The position numbers and the translations under genes are program-made. A stretch of DNA of 64,000 nucleotides, taken from an uncultured Bradyrhizobium sp. (GTDB lineage Bacteria > Pseudomonadota > Alphaproteobacteria > Rhizobiales > Xanthobacteraceae). The DNA is taken from positions 62,001 through 126,000 of the forward strand of contig NZ_CAKZJO010000054.1 of assembly GCF_936943645.1 (NCBI RefSeq), written 5' to 3'. Positions 6,632 to 13,501 of this stretch are shown here, piece after piece. The notes under the pieces are model-generated. The model was given only the letters and a program-made list of their open reading frames with translations, was not told where the DNA came from and ran no database searches. The stretch's first letter is position 1, and each line of letters begins with the position of its first letter.

Positions 6632-7911
6632 CCCATCAGCGCATCGATCATGCTATCCTGCACTTCCGCTGCGACGAGACGATCCTTGAAGCTGTGTCGC
6701 AATGAGTAGACCGTATTCTGCGGACTAGGACGCAAGCCATGGTTCTTGAGGTATTTGTTGACATTAGCTGAAAGGCTAGACGTGTTGTCGCGGTATCTCC
6801 GAAAGCCATCCGGATGCTTTCGCATCGCCATCAGCGCAACACCGACCAACGGTATCTCGCGTTGTGAATCCTTGGTCTTCAGCCTGCGTTCGTCTGCCTC
6901 CACGCTGACGTACGGAATTTTGGCATCGAGATGAATAGTCTTCGCGCGAAGGTTGGCGATCTCCGACAGGCGTAGGCCGGTCTCGACCATGATGTAGAAG
7001 ATGTGGCGGGCGTCCTCATTGAGTTCGTCCAGCGCGCCTGTGGCGAGCAGCTTCTTTTGAATGAATTCCGGGTCGAATGGTTTACGGGATCGCTCGATCT
7101 CGTTGCGCAGTTTCAGACCCTCAAACAGGTTCCGCAGCTTGAGCCGGCGCCGCCTGTTAAGTGTTTTCAGCATGCCGCTGAGCTGACCAATATCCCTGTT
7201 CGCGGTCTTGGCCGTCACTTCGCCGGCAACGACCCGATCACGCCAATCATCAGTATAGGTCATGGCGTCTTCGTCCGTGAGCTGGGTGACGGGTTTGTCT
7301 CCGATGAGGTCGACGAAACGCTTGACCGCGCGATCGCGCGCGTTCCGCCATATGCGCAGTTGGTGTGGAGAGTAGTCTTGCACCTCGTCCTTGGTGACCG
7401 CTTCGTATTCCCTGAATATCTCCGAGAGCATCAGCACCGGACGCTGTTGAGTTCCAAGGACGGCCGCGGTTACGCCGTCGTCTTTCATGCCTCCTTTGCC
7501 GACGAGGGTTTCGACCCGCTCGACCTGGCCGGCGAGCGGCATCACGACGATCTGAGAGTTGTCGAGGAAATCGAGGCCCAAGGCGCGGGCTCGGCGCTTG
7601 GCCTCGTCATAGGCGTCGGACTTGGATTTGGACTTCCCTTCGGACAGGGTGCGCCAGTAAGCCTCCAGCTCTTCATTGAGCTTCATCGCCACGCGCGTCG
7701 CCCGTCGACCGGCACGATCCTCGGCTATTCGGACCTTTGTCGAGTGCTTGATTATGCGGCGTGGATCAAGGGCAGCGTACTCAATCGGCACGCGGCGGAC
7801 GAAGTGCCAGGTGTTGTGGCGGCGGGTGAGAAAATCGGGCATTTGGGCGACCGTGTTGGACGTTTTGTTGGACGAAAAGTTGCACGCTTTCCGTACGTCG
7901 ACACTGCACAT
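6532..7911 (-). CDS. Tyrosine-type site-specific integrase
   Basis: A 459-aa phage-type integrase. The N-terminal part (MPDFLTRRHNTWHFVRRVP, about residues 24-42) matches the DUF6538-type arm-binding domain. A SAM-like core-binding domain follows. The C-terminal catalytic domain shows Arg in ETGLRLSEIANLR, HxxR-type TVYSLRHSFKDRLV, LMGHK and the nucleophile Tyr in RGSKYGDGP. It would integrate and excise the element at the adjacent tRNA-Gly. The start may be the ATG at 7911 (AGGCG upstream) or 7842, where family homology begins. The gene is oriented away from the tRNA, which is usual for tRNA-targeted elements. All catalytic residues look intact. Confidence 0.92.
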   Translation of the reverse strand: MCSVDVRKACNFSSNKTSNTVAQMPDFLTRRHNTWHFVRRVPIEYAALDPRRIIKHSTKVRIAEDRAGRRATRVAMKLNEELEAYWRTLSEGKSKSKSDAYDEAKRRARALGLDFLDNSQIVVMPLAGQVERVETLVGKGGMKDDGVTAAVLGTQQRPVLMLSEIFREYEAVTKDEVQDYSPHQLRIWRNARDRAVKRFVDLIGDKPVTQLTDEDAMTYTDDWRDRVVAGEVTAKTANRDIGQLSGMLKTLNRRRRLKLRNLFEGLKLRNEIERSRKPFDPEFIQKKLLATGALDELNEDARHIFYIMVETGLRLSEIANLRAKTIHLDAKIPYVSVEADERRLKTKDSQREIPLVGVALMAMRKHPDGFRRYRDNTSSLSANVNKYLKNHGLRPSPQNTVYSLRHSFKDRLVAAEVQDSMIDALMGHKPRGSKYGDGPTLSLKLKVLEQIAFKPPSRV

Positions 7912-7963
7912 CGCCTAGAATAGCAGATATTTCTGCGTTTTTCTAAGAATTCACTCTTAGAAG

Positions 7964-8037
7964 TGGAGCGGGTGAAGGGAATCGAACCCTCGTATTCAGC
8001 TTGGAAGGCTGCTGCTCTACCATTGAGCTACACCCGC
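7964..8037 (-). tRNA. tRNA-Gly (anticodon TCC), integration target
   Basis: On the minus strand the sequence starts GCGGGTGTAGCTCA, has a CTTCCAA anticodon loop (anticodon TCC), the T-arm GGTTCGATTCC, an acceptor stem closing with ACCCGC, and an encoded CCA end. It is 74 nt in length. The 3' end faces the integrase gene, so it likely forms one attachment site of the element. The gene remains intact after integration. Confidence 0.95.
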
Positions 8038-8152
8038 GTCAGGGGGCTCCCTAACACGGCCGGGCGGCGGTCTCAACTGTTCAGGACACAGCTTTCCGGC
8101 GTCATCGGCGGCCTTTGCGGACGGCCTGGTTCCTCCGGAAAGCCACTGCCCC

Positions 8153-8181
8153 TTAACAGCGGCGGCAATGCCGCCTATATT
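8153..8181 (+). promoter_or_regulatory. Sigma-70-type promoter for a tiny transcription unit
   Basis: TTAACA (8153-8158) and TATATT (8176-8181) are separated by exactly 17 bp, close to the housekeeping consensus. Transcription would start near 8188, about 15 nt before a very strong Shine-Dalgarno. A terminator at 8322-8353 completes a unit of about 165 nt. Confidence 0.6.
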
Positions 8182-8216
8182 GAGGTCTTCCGAAACCAAC
8201 GAAAGGAGGTGATCCA

Positions 8217-8261
8217 GTGTCTTTTACCAAGCGCTGTCACCTCGCTGGGATCGCCCGCTAA
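8217..8261 (+). CDS. Putative 14-aa leader peptide or small-RNA-embedded ORF
   Basis: A GTG-initiated frame of 14 codons (product MSFTKRCHLAGIAR) preceded by AAAGGAGGTGATCCAG (8202-8217). This is a 16-nt perfect complement of the conserved 3' end of 16S rRNA, so the ribosome could pair over an unusually long stretch. GAGGTGA (8206-8212) is also complementary to TCACCTC (8237-8243) inside the ORF, so the site can be hidden in a hairpin. Promoter and terminator flank it. It may be a real micropeptide, an sRNA that contacts 16S rRNA, or an attenuator; the sequence does not decide. Confidence 0.5.
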   Translation: MSFTKRCHLAGIAR

Positions 8262-8321
8262 GCTCTGAATAAGGGCCTGGCATCGGGGCGCTCTCAGCCC
8301 TGGACCAGCGAGCAAGAATCG

Positions 8322-8353
8322 GGCGCGACGGGGCCTCCCCGCCGCGCCTTTTT
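8322..8353 (+). terminator. Rho-independent terminator of the small unit
   Basis: GGCGCG-A-CGGGG (8322-8333) pairs with CCCCG-C-CGCGCC (8337-8348) around CCT, followed by five T residues (8349-8353). The T tract makes it a + strand terminator. It may also slow read-through from the histidine kinase on the other strand, whose stop lies 14 bp away. Confidence 0.85.
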
Positions 8354-8367
8354 GTTGCTCGCGCAGC

Positions 8368-10800
8368 TCAACCCGGCGGCTCGCCCGCCAGCACCTCGCG
8401 AATTTTCTCCGACAGCTCCGACTTCCGGTAGGGCTTGCCGAGCAGCGCCACGCCGGGATCCAGATGCCCTTCGTGGACGATGGCGTTGTCGGTGTAGCCG
8501 GAGGTGAAGAGCACGCGCACGCCCGGCCGGCGCTGCCTGACCGCATCGGCCAATGCCCGCCCGTTCATGCCGCCGGGCATGATGATGTCCGTGAACAGCA
8601 GATCGAACCTGGCGCCCTGGTCGACCAGCGCCAGCGCGGACGCGCCGTCCCCGGCCACCAGCGTGCGATAGCCGAGGCTGCCGAGCTGGGCGATGACATA
8701 GCCCTGCACCAGCGGATCGTCCTCGACCACGAGGATCGTCTCGTGTCCGCGTGTCGTGGCGAGCGGCTGGACCGGGACTGTCCTCGTCGGCGCCTCGCCT
8801 TTCGACCGCGGCAGGAACAGGCGCATCGCCGTGCCCTGCCCCTCCTCGCTCTCGATGGCGACGGTGCCGCCGGTCTGGCGGGCAAAGCCGTAGACCATGC
8901 TGAGCCCGAGCCCGGTGCCGCGACCGACACCCTTGGTGGTGAAGAACGGCTCGAACACACGCTCGCGGATGTCGGCCGGAATGCCGTGACCGGTGTCGCT
9001 GACTGCGACCATCACGAAGGCGCCGCGCAGGACATCGCCATCGCCGGCGCGGCCCACGCCGTCGCCGGAGCTGCTCGTGCCGTCGAGCTCGCGGTTCGCC
9101 GTCTCCAGGGTGAGCCTGCCGCCGCCCGGCATCGCGTCGCGCGCATTGACCGCGAGGTTGACGATCGCGGAGGACAGTTGCGAGGGATCGGCCATCGCGG
9201 ACCAGACGTCGTCGGCAAGCCGGGTCTCGATCTCGATATGCTCGCCGAGGATCGGCTTGAGCAGCTTCGCCGTCTCGACCACGAGGGCGTTGACGTCGAT
9301 CTCGCGCGGCTCCAGCGGCTGGCGGCGCGCGAAGGTCAGGAGCTGCGAGGTGATCTCCGCGCCGCGCGCGGCCGCATCGTCGATCAGCTGCGCGATCGCA
9401 GCGAACTCGGGCTTGTCCACAAGCCCGTCCTGGATGATCTCGATGGTGCCGGTGATGACCGTGAGCACGTTGTTGAAGTCGTGCGCGACGCCACCGGTGA
9501 GCTGGCCGATCGCGTCCATCTTCTGGGATTGGCGCAGCCGCTCCTCGGTCTCGTGCTGCTCCGTGAGGTCGGTCGCGGAGCCGCGGTAGCCTGTGAAGCG
9601 TCCGTCGGCGTCGAAGACCGGCTTGCCGTTGACGCTGAAATGATGCGTCCGCCCGGTAGTGTCGCGCCCGCGGTATTCGAACTTGCGAAACGGCTCGTGA
9701 CGGTCCAGCGTCGCCAAATGCGCGCGCCATTTCTCCGCCTCGGTCTCGCGGTCGAGCGCGGTATCGATGCGGCGCGTGCCGAGCCGCACCTTGGGATCCA
9801 TGCCGAAGGCGACCACCCGGTCGGAGAGGTAGGTGAACCGGTGGTCCGGCCCGGTCTCCCAGAACCAGTCGGAGGCGGTCTCGGCATAGTCGCGGAAACG
9901 CTCTTCGCTCGCCCGTGCGTCCGCTTCGGCGCGCCGGCGGATGGTCAGGTCGCGTTCGAGATTGGCATTGGCTTCGCGCAGCTCGCCATAGGCCCGCTCG
10001 AGGTTCGCGCACATGGCGTTGAAGGCCTCGATCACCTTGTCCAGCTCGTCGGCGTCGTAGGGCGGCCGGCGCTCCAGGCGCAAAGGCGGCGGCGGCCGCG
10101 CCAGGTTGTACTTGCTGACGAACTCGGCGATGGCGACCAGATGCCGCGTCACCAGCAGATGGACCATGTAGATGATGAACAAGGAGACGAGGAACGTCTT
10201 TGCTGCCTGGCTCGCCAGAATGACCAGGGCCCGGTTGAGCAGATGCTGATAAACGTCGGTCAGCGTGGCCTCGACGTGGAGCACGCCGATCTCGCGTACG
10301 CTTCCCTGCACGCCGTAATTCAAGGGATAGTCGCGCGTCACAATCGAGCGGGTGCCCGGCTCGCCGACCGCGATGCGGATCGGATTGGGACGATCGGCAA
10401 TCTCGCGCACCTCGGCGGCGCGGATGTCGGGCAGCCGCAGGATGCCGTCGAGCTGGAGCTTGAGCTGGTTCTGGTCGAGATTCCACAGGCTCTCGCCGAG
10501 ACTGCCGGTCGTGCTGCGGCCGATCTCGTCGAGCCGCGTCTCGATCAGCCCGACCTCGCGATCATAATCGAGATAGAGCTGGAGCGCAGTCAGCGTCAGC
10601 GTCACGACCGAGGAGAACAGCAGCACGGCGGCGAGAAGCCGTGGCCCGACGCCGCTGCGCGTCCAGTTGAACAGCCGCGCCAGCAGAGATGCGGACATCG
10701 GAGGCGCAAGCGCGGCGCCGATGCCGGCCAGGCCCGGCTTCGCAGCCGCCGGCGCAACGACGCGGCTGCGCTTGGGGTCCTCGTCACCTGCGTTGGCCAT
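8368..10800 (-). CDS. Hybrid sensor histidine kinase with C-terminal receiver domain
   Basis: An 810-aa membrane sensor. The first transmembrane helix is at about residues 53-75, a periplasmic sensor follows, and a second helix lies at about 190-216, then a HAMP-like linker. A PAS domain (about 290-410, with DWFWETGPDHRFTYLSDR) precedes the HisKA domain with phospho-acceptor His at about residue 440 (GGVAHDFNNVLT). The HATPase domain shows N (NLAVNARDAMPGG), DTGHGIP and GRGTGLGLSMVYGF. The C-terminal receiver has its Asp at about 738 (LLFTDIIMPGG). No cognate DNA-binding regulator is adjacent. The neighbouring divergent periplasmic binding protein (11086) may supply the input signal. Confidence 0.93.
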   Translation of the reverse strand: MANAGDEDPKRSRVVAPAAAKPGLAGIGAALAPPMSASLLARLFNWTRSGVGPRLLAAVLLFSSVVTLTLTALQLYLDYDREVGLIETRLDEIGRSTTGSLGESLWNLDQNQLKLQLDGILRLPDIRAAEVREIADRPNPIRIAVGEPGTRSIVTRDYPLNYGVQGSVREIGVLHVEATLTDVYQHLLNRALVILASQAAKTFLVSLFIIYMVHLLVTRHLVAIAEFVSKYNLARPPPPLRLERRPPYDADELDKVIEAFNAMCANLERAYGELREANANLERDLTIRRRAEADARASEERFRDYAETASDWFWETGPDHRFTYLSDRVVAFGMDPKVRLGTRRIDTALDRETEAEKWRAHLATLDRHEPFRKFEYRGRDTTGRTHHFSVNGKPVFDADGRFTGYRGSATDLTEQHETEERLRQSQKMDAIGQLTGGVAHDFNNVLTVITGTIEIIQDGLVDKPEFAAIAQLIDDAAARGAEITSQLLTFARRQPLEPREIDVNALVVETAKLLKPILGEHIEIETRLADDVWSAMADPSQLSSAIVNLAVNARDAMPGGGRLTLETANRELDGTSSSGDGVGRAGDGDVLRGAFVMVAVSDTGHGIPADIRERVFEPFFTTKGVGRGTGLGLSMVYGFARQTGGTVAIESEEGQGTAMRLFLPRSKGEAPTRTVPVQPLATTRGHETILVVEDDPLVQGYVIAQLGSLGYRTLVAGDGASALALVDQGARFDLLFTDIIMPGGMNGRALADAVRQRRPGVRVLFTSGYTDNAIVHEGHLDPGVALLGKPYRKSELSEKIREVLAGEPPG

Positions 10801-10924
10801 GCACCACGTCCCCCGAAATGGCGGCTCTCTGCTCCGGCCCGATGCGCAATCACCCTGCCGGCCCGCAGGCGGCTTGAGGTCAACCGGTCATGTCTTCCGC
10901 CCGGCAGCAGGATTCCCGCGCAAA

Positions 10925-10943
10925 CTAGCACCGCGCGTGCTAG
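10925..10943. promoter_or_regulatory. Palindrome between divergent kinase and binding-protein genes
   Basis: CTAGCAC-N5-GTGCTAG is a perfect 7-bp inverted repeat in the 285-bp divergent gap, followed by a -10-like TAGAAT (10941-10946). It is a candidate operator for one or both neighbours; no regulator can be named. Confidence 0.35.
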
Positions 10944-11085
10944 AATGACATCGGTGAAAGTCCGGTGTGACTCGCAGGACGAGCGAGCGGGTTCGTTGCG
11001 GCCAGCGCTTGAGGCGCCAACTTCCGGTAGATCGCGCCGGAGTCCGAATCCAGGGGTAGCAATGCACGACCGAGGGAGACGCCTG

Positions 11086-11799
11086 ATGTGGCGGCTAGTC
11101 GTCGCCTGCCTGTCGCTGCTCGCAGCCGGTCCAACCCAGGCGCAGGACACGATCCGGCTGGCGCGGATCGCCGACATCCCCGATCAATATGTCGGCGGCG
11201 AGATGCTGCGCGCCGTCTATGCCAAGCTGAACATCAGGCTGGAGTTCGAGGACGTCCCCGGCAAGCGCGCGCTCGCGCTGTCGAGCGCCGGCGAGGTCGA
11301 TGGCGAGATCCAGCGGATCGGCACGCTCTCGCGGGACTACCCGACGCTGGTCCAGGTCACGCCGGCGATCAACTACATCGAGCCGGCAGTGTTCGCGACC
11401 AGGCTCCGGTTCGAGGTCGCAGGCTGGGATTCGATCAAGGACTACAGCATCGGCATCGTCCGCGGCGTCGGCTCCTCGGAAGCGGGCACGCGCGGCATGG
11501 CCCGCGTCACGGCCACCACTGGCCTCGACAACATGGTCGAGATGCTCGACGCCGACCGTTTCGACGTGATGGTCACGGACCTCTTCAGCGGGCTCGCCGC
11601 GGTGAGGAAGCTCAATCTGCAGGACAGGATCTACCCGCTCTCGCCGCCGCTGGAGCGCATTTACATCTACCATTACCTGCACGAACGCCATCGCGATCTG
11701 GTGCCGAAAGTCGGCAAGGTGATCGCTCAGATGGAGGCGAGCGGCGAGCTGGCGGCGCTGCGCGAGGCCCTGGTCAAGCAGGTCTTGAGCGGGAAGTGA
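11086..11799 (+). CDS. Periplasmic substrate-binding protein, family 3-like
   Basis: A 237-aa exported protein. The signal peptide MWRLVVACLSLLAAGPTQA is followed by a small solute-binding domain of the bacterial extracellular family-3 type (QDTIRLARIADIPDQYVGGE, then RALALSSAGEVDGEIQRI and YSIGIVRGVGSSEAGT). The ATG at 11086 is preferred over 11062 because GGGAG is 7 nt upstream and the signal peptide starts there. Length is at the short end for the family. No ABC permease or ATPase is nearby, so it is probably not a classical transporter component. With the divergent sensor kinase at 8368-10800, a role as a sensing partner is plausible but inferred. Confidence 0.8.
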   Translation: MWRLVVACLSLLAAGPTQAQDTIRLARIADIPDQYVGGEMLRAVYAKLNIRLEFEDVPGKRALALSSAGEVDGEIQRIGTLSRDYPTLVQVTPAINYIEPAVFATRLRFEVAGWDSIKDYSIGIVRGVGSSEAGTRGMARVTATTGLDNMVEMLDADRFDVMVTDLFSGLAAVRKLNLQDRIYPLSPPLERIYIYHYLHERHRDLVPKVGKVIAQMEASGELAALREALVKQVLSGK

Positions 11800-11810
11800 C
11801 GACCGCCGTG

Positions 11811-12014
11811 TCAGCCCGCGCGAAGCCGCTCGCGTAGCGCAACGGCCGCAATCAGCATGCCGACGCACCAGGCCACGACGGCGCGGTGAGGCTCCGCGCC
11901 GAGCAGCACCGTGACGATACTCGTCAGCAGACAAGGCACGATGGCCTTGCCCATCCGGCTCGTCAGCGCGAGCAGGAACGGCATCGCCGCAATCGATATT
12001 TGCAGGACATTCAT
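11811..12014 (-). CDS. Small membrane protein, 67 aa
   Basis: Two or three predicted transmembrane segments: ISIAAMPFLLALTSRMGKAI, VPCLLTSIVTVLLG and AVVAWCVGMLIAAVAL, ending in a short basic tail. It is unrecognised. It is convergent with the binding-protein gene, stops being 11 bp apart. The Shine-Dalgarno is weak (GTCGAG), so the call depends on the clean hydrophobic pattern and codon use. Confidence 0.5.
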   Translation of the reverse strand: MNVLQISIAAMPFLLALTSRMGKAIVPCLLTSIVTVLLGAEPHRAVVAWCVGMLIAAVALRERLRAG

Positions 12015-12041
12015 GTCGACTCGACGTTCGGCTTGAAGGCT

Positions 12042-12239
12042 TCAGAAGCCGCAGACATTGGTGGCGCGGGGGCGCTTGCCGCGCCTGGTTTCCACGATGC
12101 GCTCGCCGCCGTTCTCGGCCGAGCTGCCGTAATAGCGGTGATGGCCGCTCTGGTCGTGCAGATCGGCCGTCTCCGATTGTCCGGTCCGACGCGCGTCGCA
12201 GATGATCTTGCAAACGGACTTGATGATGTGACCCGACAT
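12042..12239 (-). CDS. Small hypothetical protein, 65 aa
   Basis: Begins MSGHIIKSVCKIICDARRTG with GGAGG 6 nt upstream, which decides the start. The product is short, basic and His/Arg/Gly-rich (ADLHDQSGHHRYYGSSAENG), with no signal peptide. I do not recognise a family. The C-terminus RRGKRPRATNVCGF is unusual. It lies directly upstream of the 67-aa membrane protein on the same strand, 27 bp away. Confidence 0.55.
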   Translation of the reverse strand: MSGHIIKSVCKIICDARRTGQSETADLHDQSGHHRYYGSSAENGGERIVETRRGKRPRATNVCGF

Positions 12240-12450
12240 AGCCGCCTCCAGCAGACATCTTGTTGTTGTGGTCATCAGTCGCAACCGCTTTCGGCGGCGT
12301 TCACACGGCAAGGGCGCAATCGGGTTTCAGGACGGTTTCGTCGCGGCCGGAGCACGCAATATTTTGTGCTGGAATCTCTTCCCGGGGATTGTCGGTACCG
12401 CCCGTGCTGCTACGTCCTTTGGATCTGTGCAGAAAAACAACGAGGGAACG

Positions 12451-12831
12451 ATGCTTTACGCGATCCTGGCCTACCACGTGGAAGACGAGATCCTGTCCTG
12501 GACGCCGGAGCAGGACGCCGCGGTCGTGGCCAAAGTCATCGAGGTTCAGGCGCCCCTGCGGGCAAGCGGACAGTTCGGGCCAGCCGCCCGCCTGGATGAG
12601 ACCCGAAAGGCCCGCACCTTGCGCGGCCCCGGCGCGGGCATGGTGCTGGACGGGCCGTTTGCAGAGACCAAGGAGCAGCTTCTCGGCTTCCACTTGATGG
12701 AATGCGCCAGCGAGGACGAAGCGATCGCGGCGGCGCGGAAGCTGCGTGCGGTCAATCCGACCGCGGTCTACGAGATCCGCCCGGTCAAGCTTTACGTGCC
12801 GGCCGATGGGTTCGGCGCGACGTCCGGGTGA
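12451..12831 (+). CDS. YciI/DGPF-domain family protein
   Basis: A 126-aa ferredoxin-like-fold protein of the YCII-related family. It contains the family's DGPFAETKEQLLGF motif and a GFHLMECASEDEAIAAARKL helix, ending with EIRPVKLY. Such proteins are small dimers of unknown enzymatic role; relatives often accompany ECF sigma factors, but none is here. The start at ATG 12451 follows GAGGGAACG. The 5' gap to 12239 (about 210 bp) shows no gene. Confidence 0.88.
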   Translation: MLYAILAYHVEDEILSWTPEQDAAVVAKVIEVQAPLRASGQFGPAARLDETRKARTLRGPGAGMVLDGPFAETKEQLLGFHLMECASEDEAIAAARKLRAVNPTAVYEIRPVKLYVPADGFGATSG

Positions 12832-12840
12832 AGCCTCACC

Positions 12841-13461
12841 TCACGCCTTGCTTCCCGCGCCGTAGAAGCGCTGGATCAGGAGCCCGCCGAAGGCCATGAA
12901 CCACAGGAAGGGCGCGGCGTGCGGCGCGAAGGCCGCCACGATCGTGCCCGGAATGAACACGAGCAGCGGAAACAAAGAAGCCATGATCTCATGGCTCCAG
13001 CCGCCCAATATCCTCCACCACAGCCAGGCATTGAGGCCGGCGATCGCGCTCAGATGCAGGCCATAGAGCACCGCGACCGCGCTGCTCGAGGGATAGTTGG
13101 TGTAGAGGCCGTTGGTGACCGGCAGCAGCACGATCGAAAGCAGGAAAAACAGATTGAGCATCACCGCCCCGCGGCTGCCCACCGGCTGGCGCGCCAGCCG
13201 GCGGTGATGGCTGATCCAGAATACGCCGGCAATGATGAAGCTGAGCGCAAAGCCGATCAACTTGCCCGAATAGACCCGGGCCAGATCGTTCCAGTCGGGT
13301 GCGCCGGTAAACACGGCTGCCTTCGGCAGGTCGTAGGCCAGAAGCGTCATGGCGACGCCGAAAATGGTATTGCTGAGCGATTCCAGCCGCCGCATCTCGA
13401 ACTGGTCGGGCTTGAGCTCGGTCATGCCGGGTGCACTTTTTGGGCTGGAACTTGGGACCAT
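12841..13461 (-). CDS. TMEM175/DUF1211-like integral membrane protein
   Basis: A 206-aa protein with about five or six transmembrane helices. The first helix carries RRLESLSNTIFGVAMTLLAYDL, the position of the family's pore-lining motif near the N-terminus (family proteins usually have an FSD-type triad; here it reads SNTIF). FWISHHRRLARQP follows the second helix. Bacterial TMEM175 homologues form potassium channels. The variation in the signature makes channel function uncertain. Start ATG 13461 is supported by AGGGGGA; an internal ATG at 13425 lacks a ribosome site. Confidence 0.72.
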   Translation of the reverse strand: MVPSSSPKSAPGMTELKPDQFEMRRLESLSNTIFGVAMTLLAYDLPKAAVFTGAPDWNDLARVYSGKLIGFALSFIIAGVFWISHHRRLARQPVGSRGAVMLNLFFLLSIVLLPVTNGLYTNYPSSSAVAVLYGLHLSAIAGLNAWLWWRILGGWSHEIMASLFPLLVFIPGTIVAAFAPHAAPFLWFMAFGGLLIQRFYGAGSKA

Positions 13462-13501
13462 CTTTCCCCCTAGGTCTTAGCATCGGTTCGGTCCAGCCGC
13501 A

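Larger units (their letters stand above)
1..7963. mobile_element. One end of an integrated element (ICE/IME-like island) inserted at tRNA-Gly
   Basis: A tyrosine recombinase (6532-7911) lies 52 bp from the 3' end of a tRNA-Gly gene (7964-8037), the classic position for an integrase whose attachment site is the tRNA 3' end. Everything leftward is accessory in character: an ArdC-like antirestriction protein, DUF2958, a zinc-ribbon protein, TspO and several unknown short genes typical of rhizobial conjugative elements. Across the tRNA the content becomes ordinary chromosome. The element runs off the left edge of the window. I found no second copy of the tRNA 3' end inside the window, so the far attachment site must lie outside. 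No conjugation or replication genes are visible in this end. Confidence 0.75.

Noticed and set aside
8464..11799. A 1111-codon open frame on + strand covering the kinase gene
   Set aside because: Only its last 238 codons (from 11086) are a real gene. The rest is antisense to the histidine kinase and exists because of strong GC bias in third positions.
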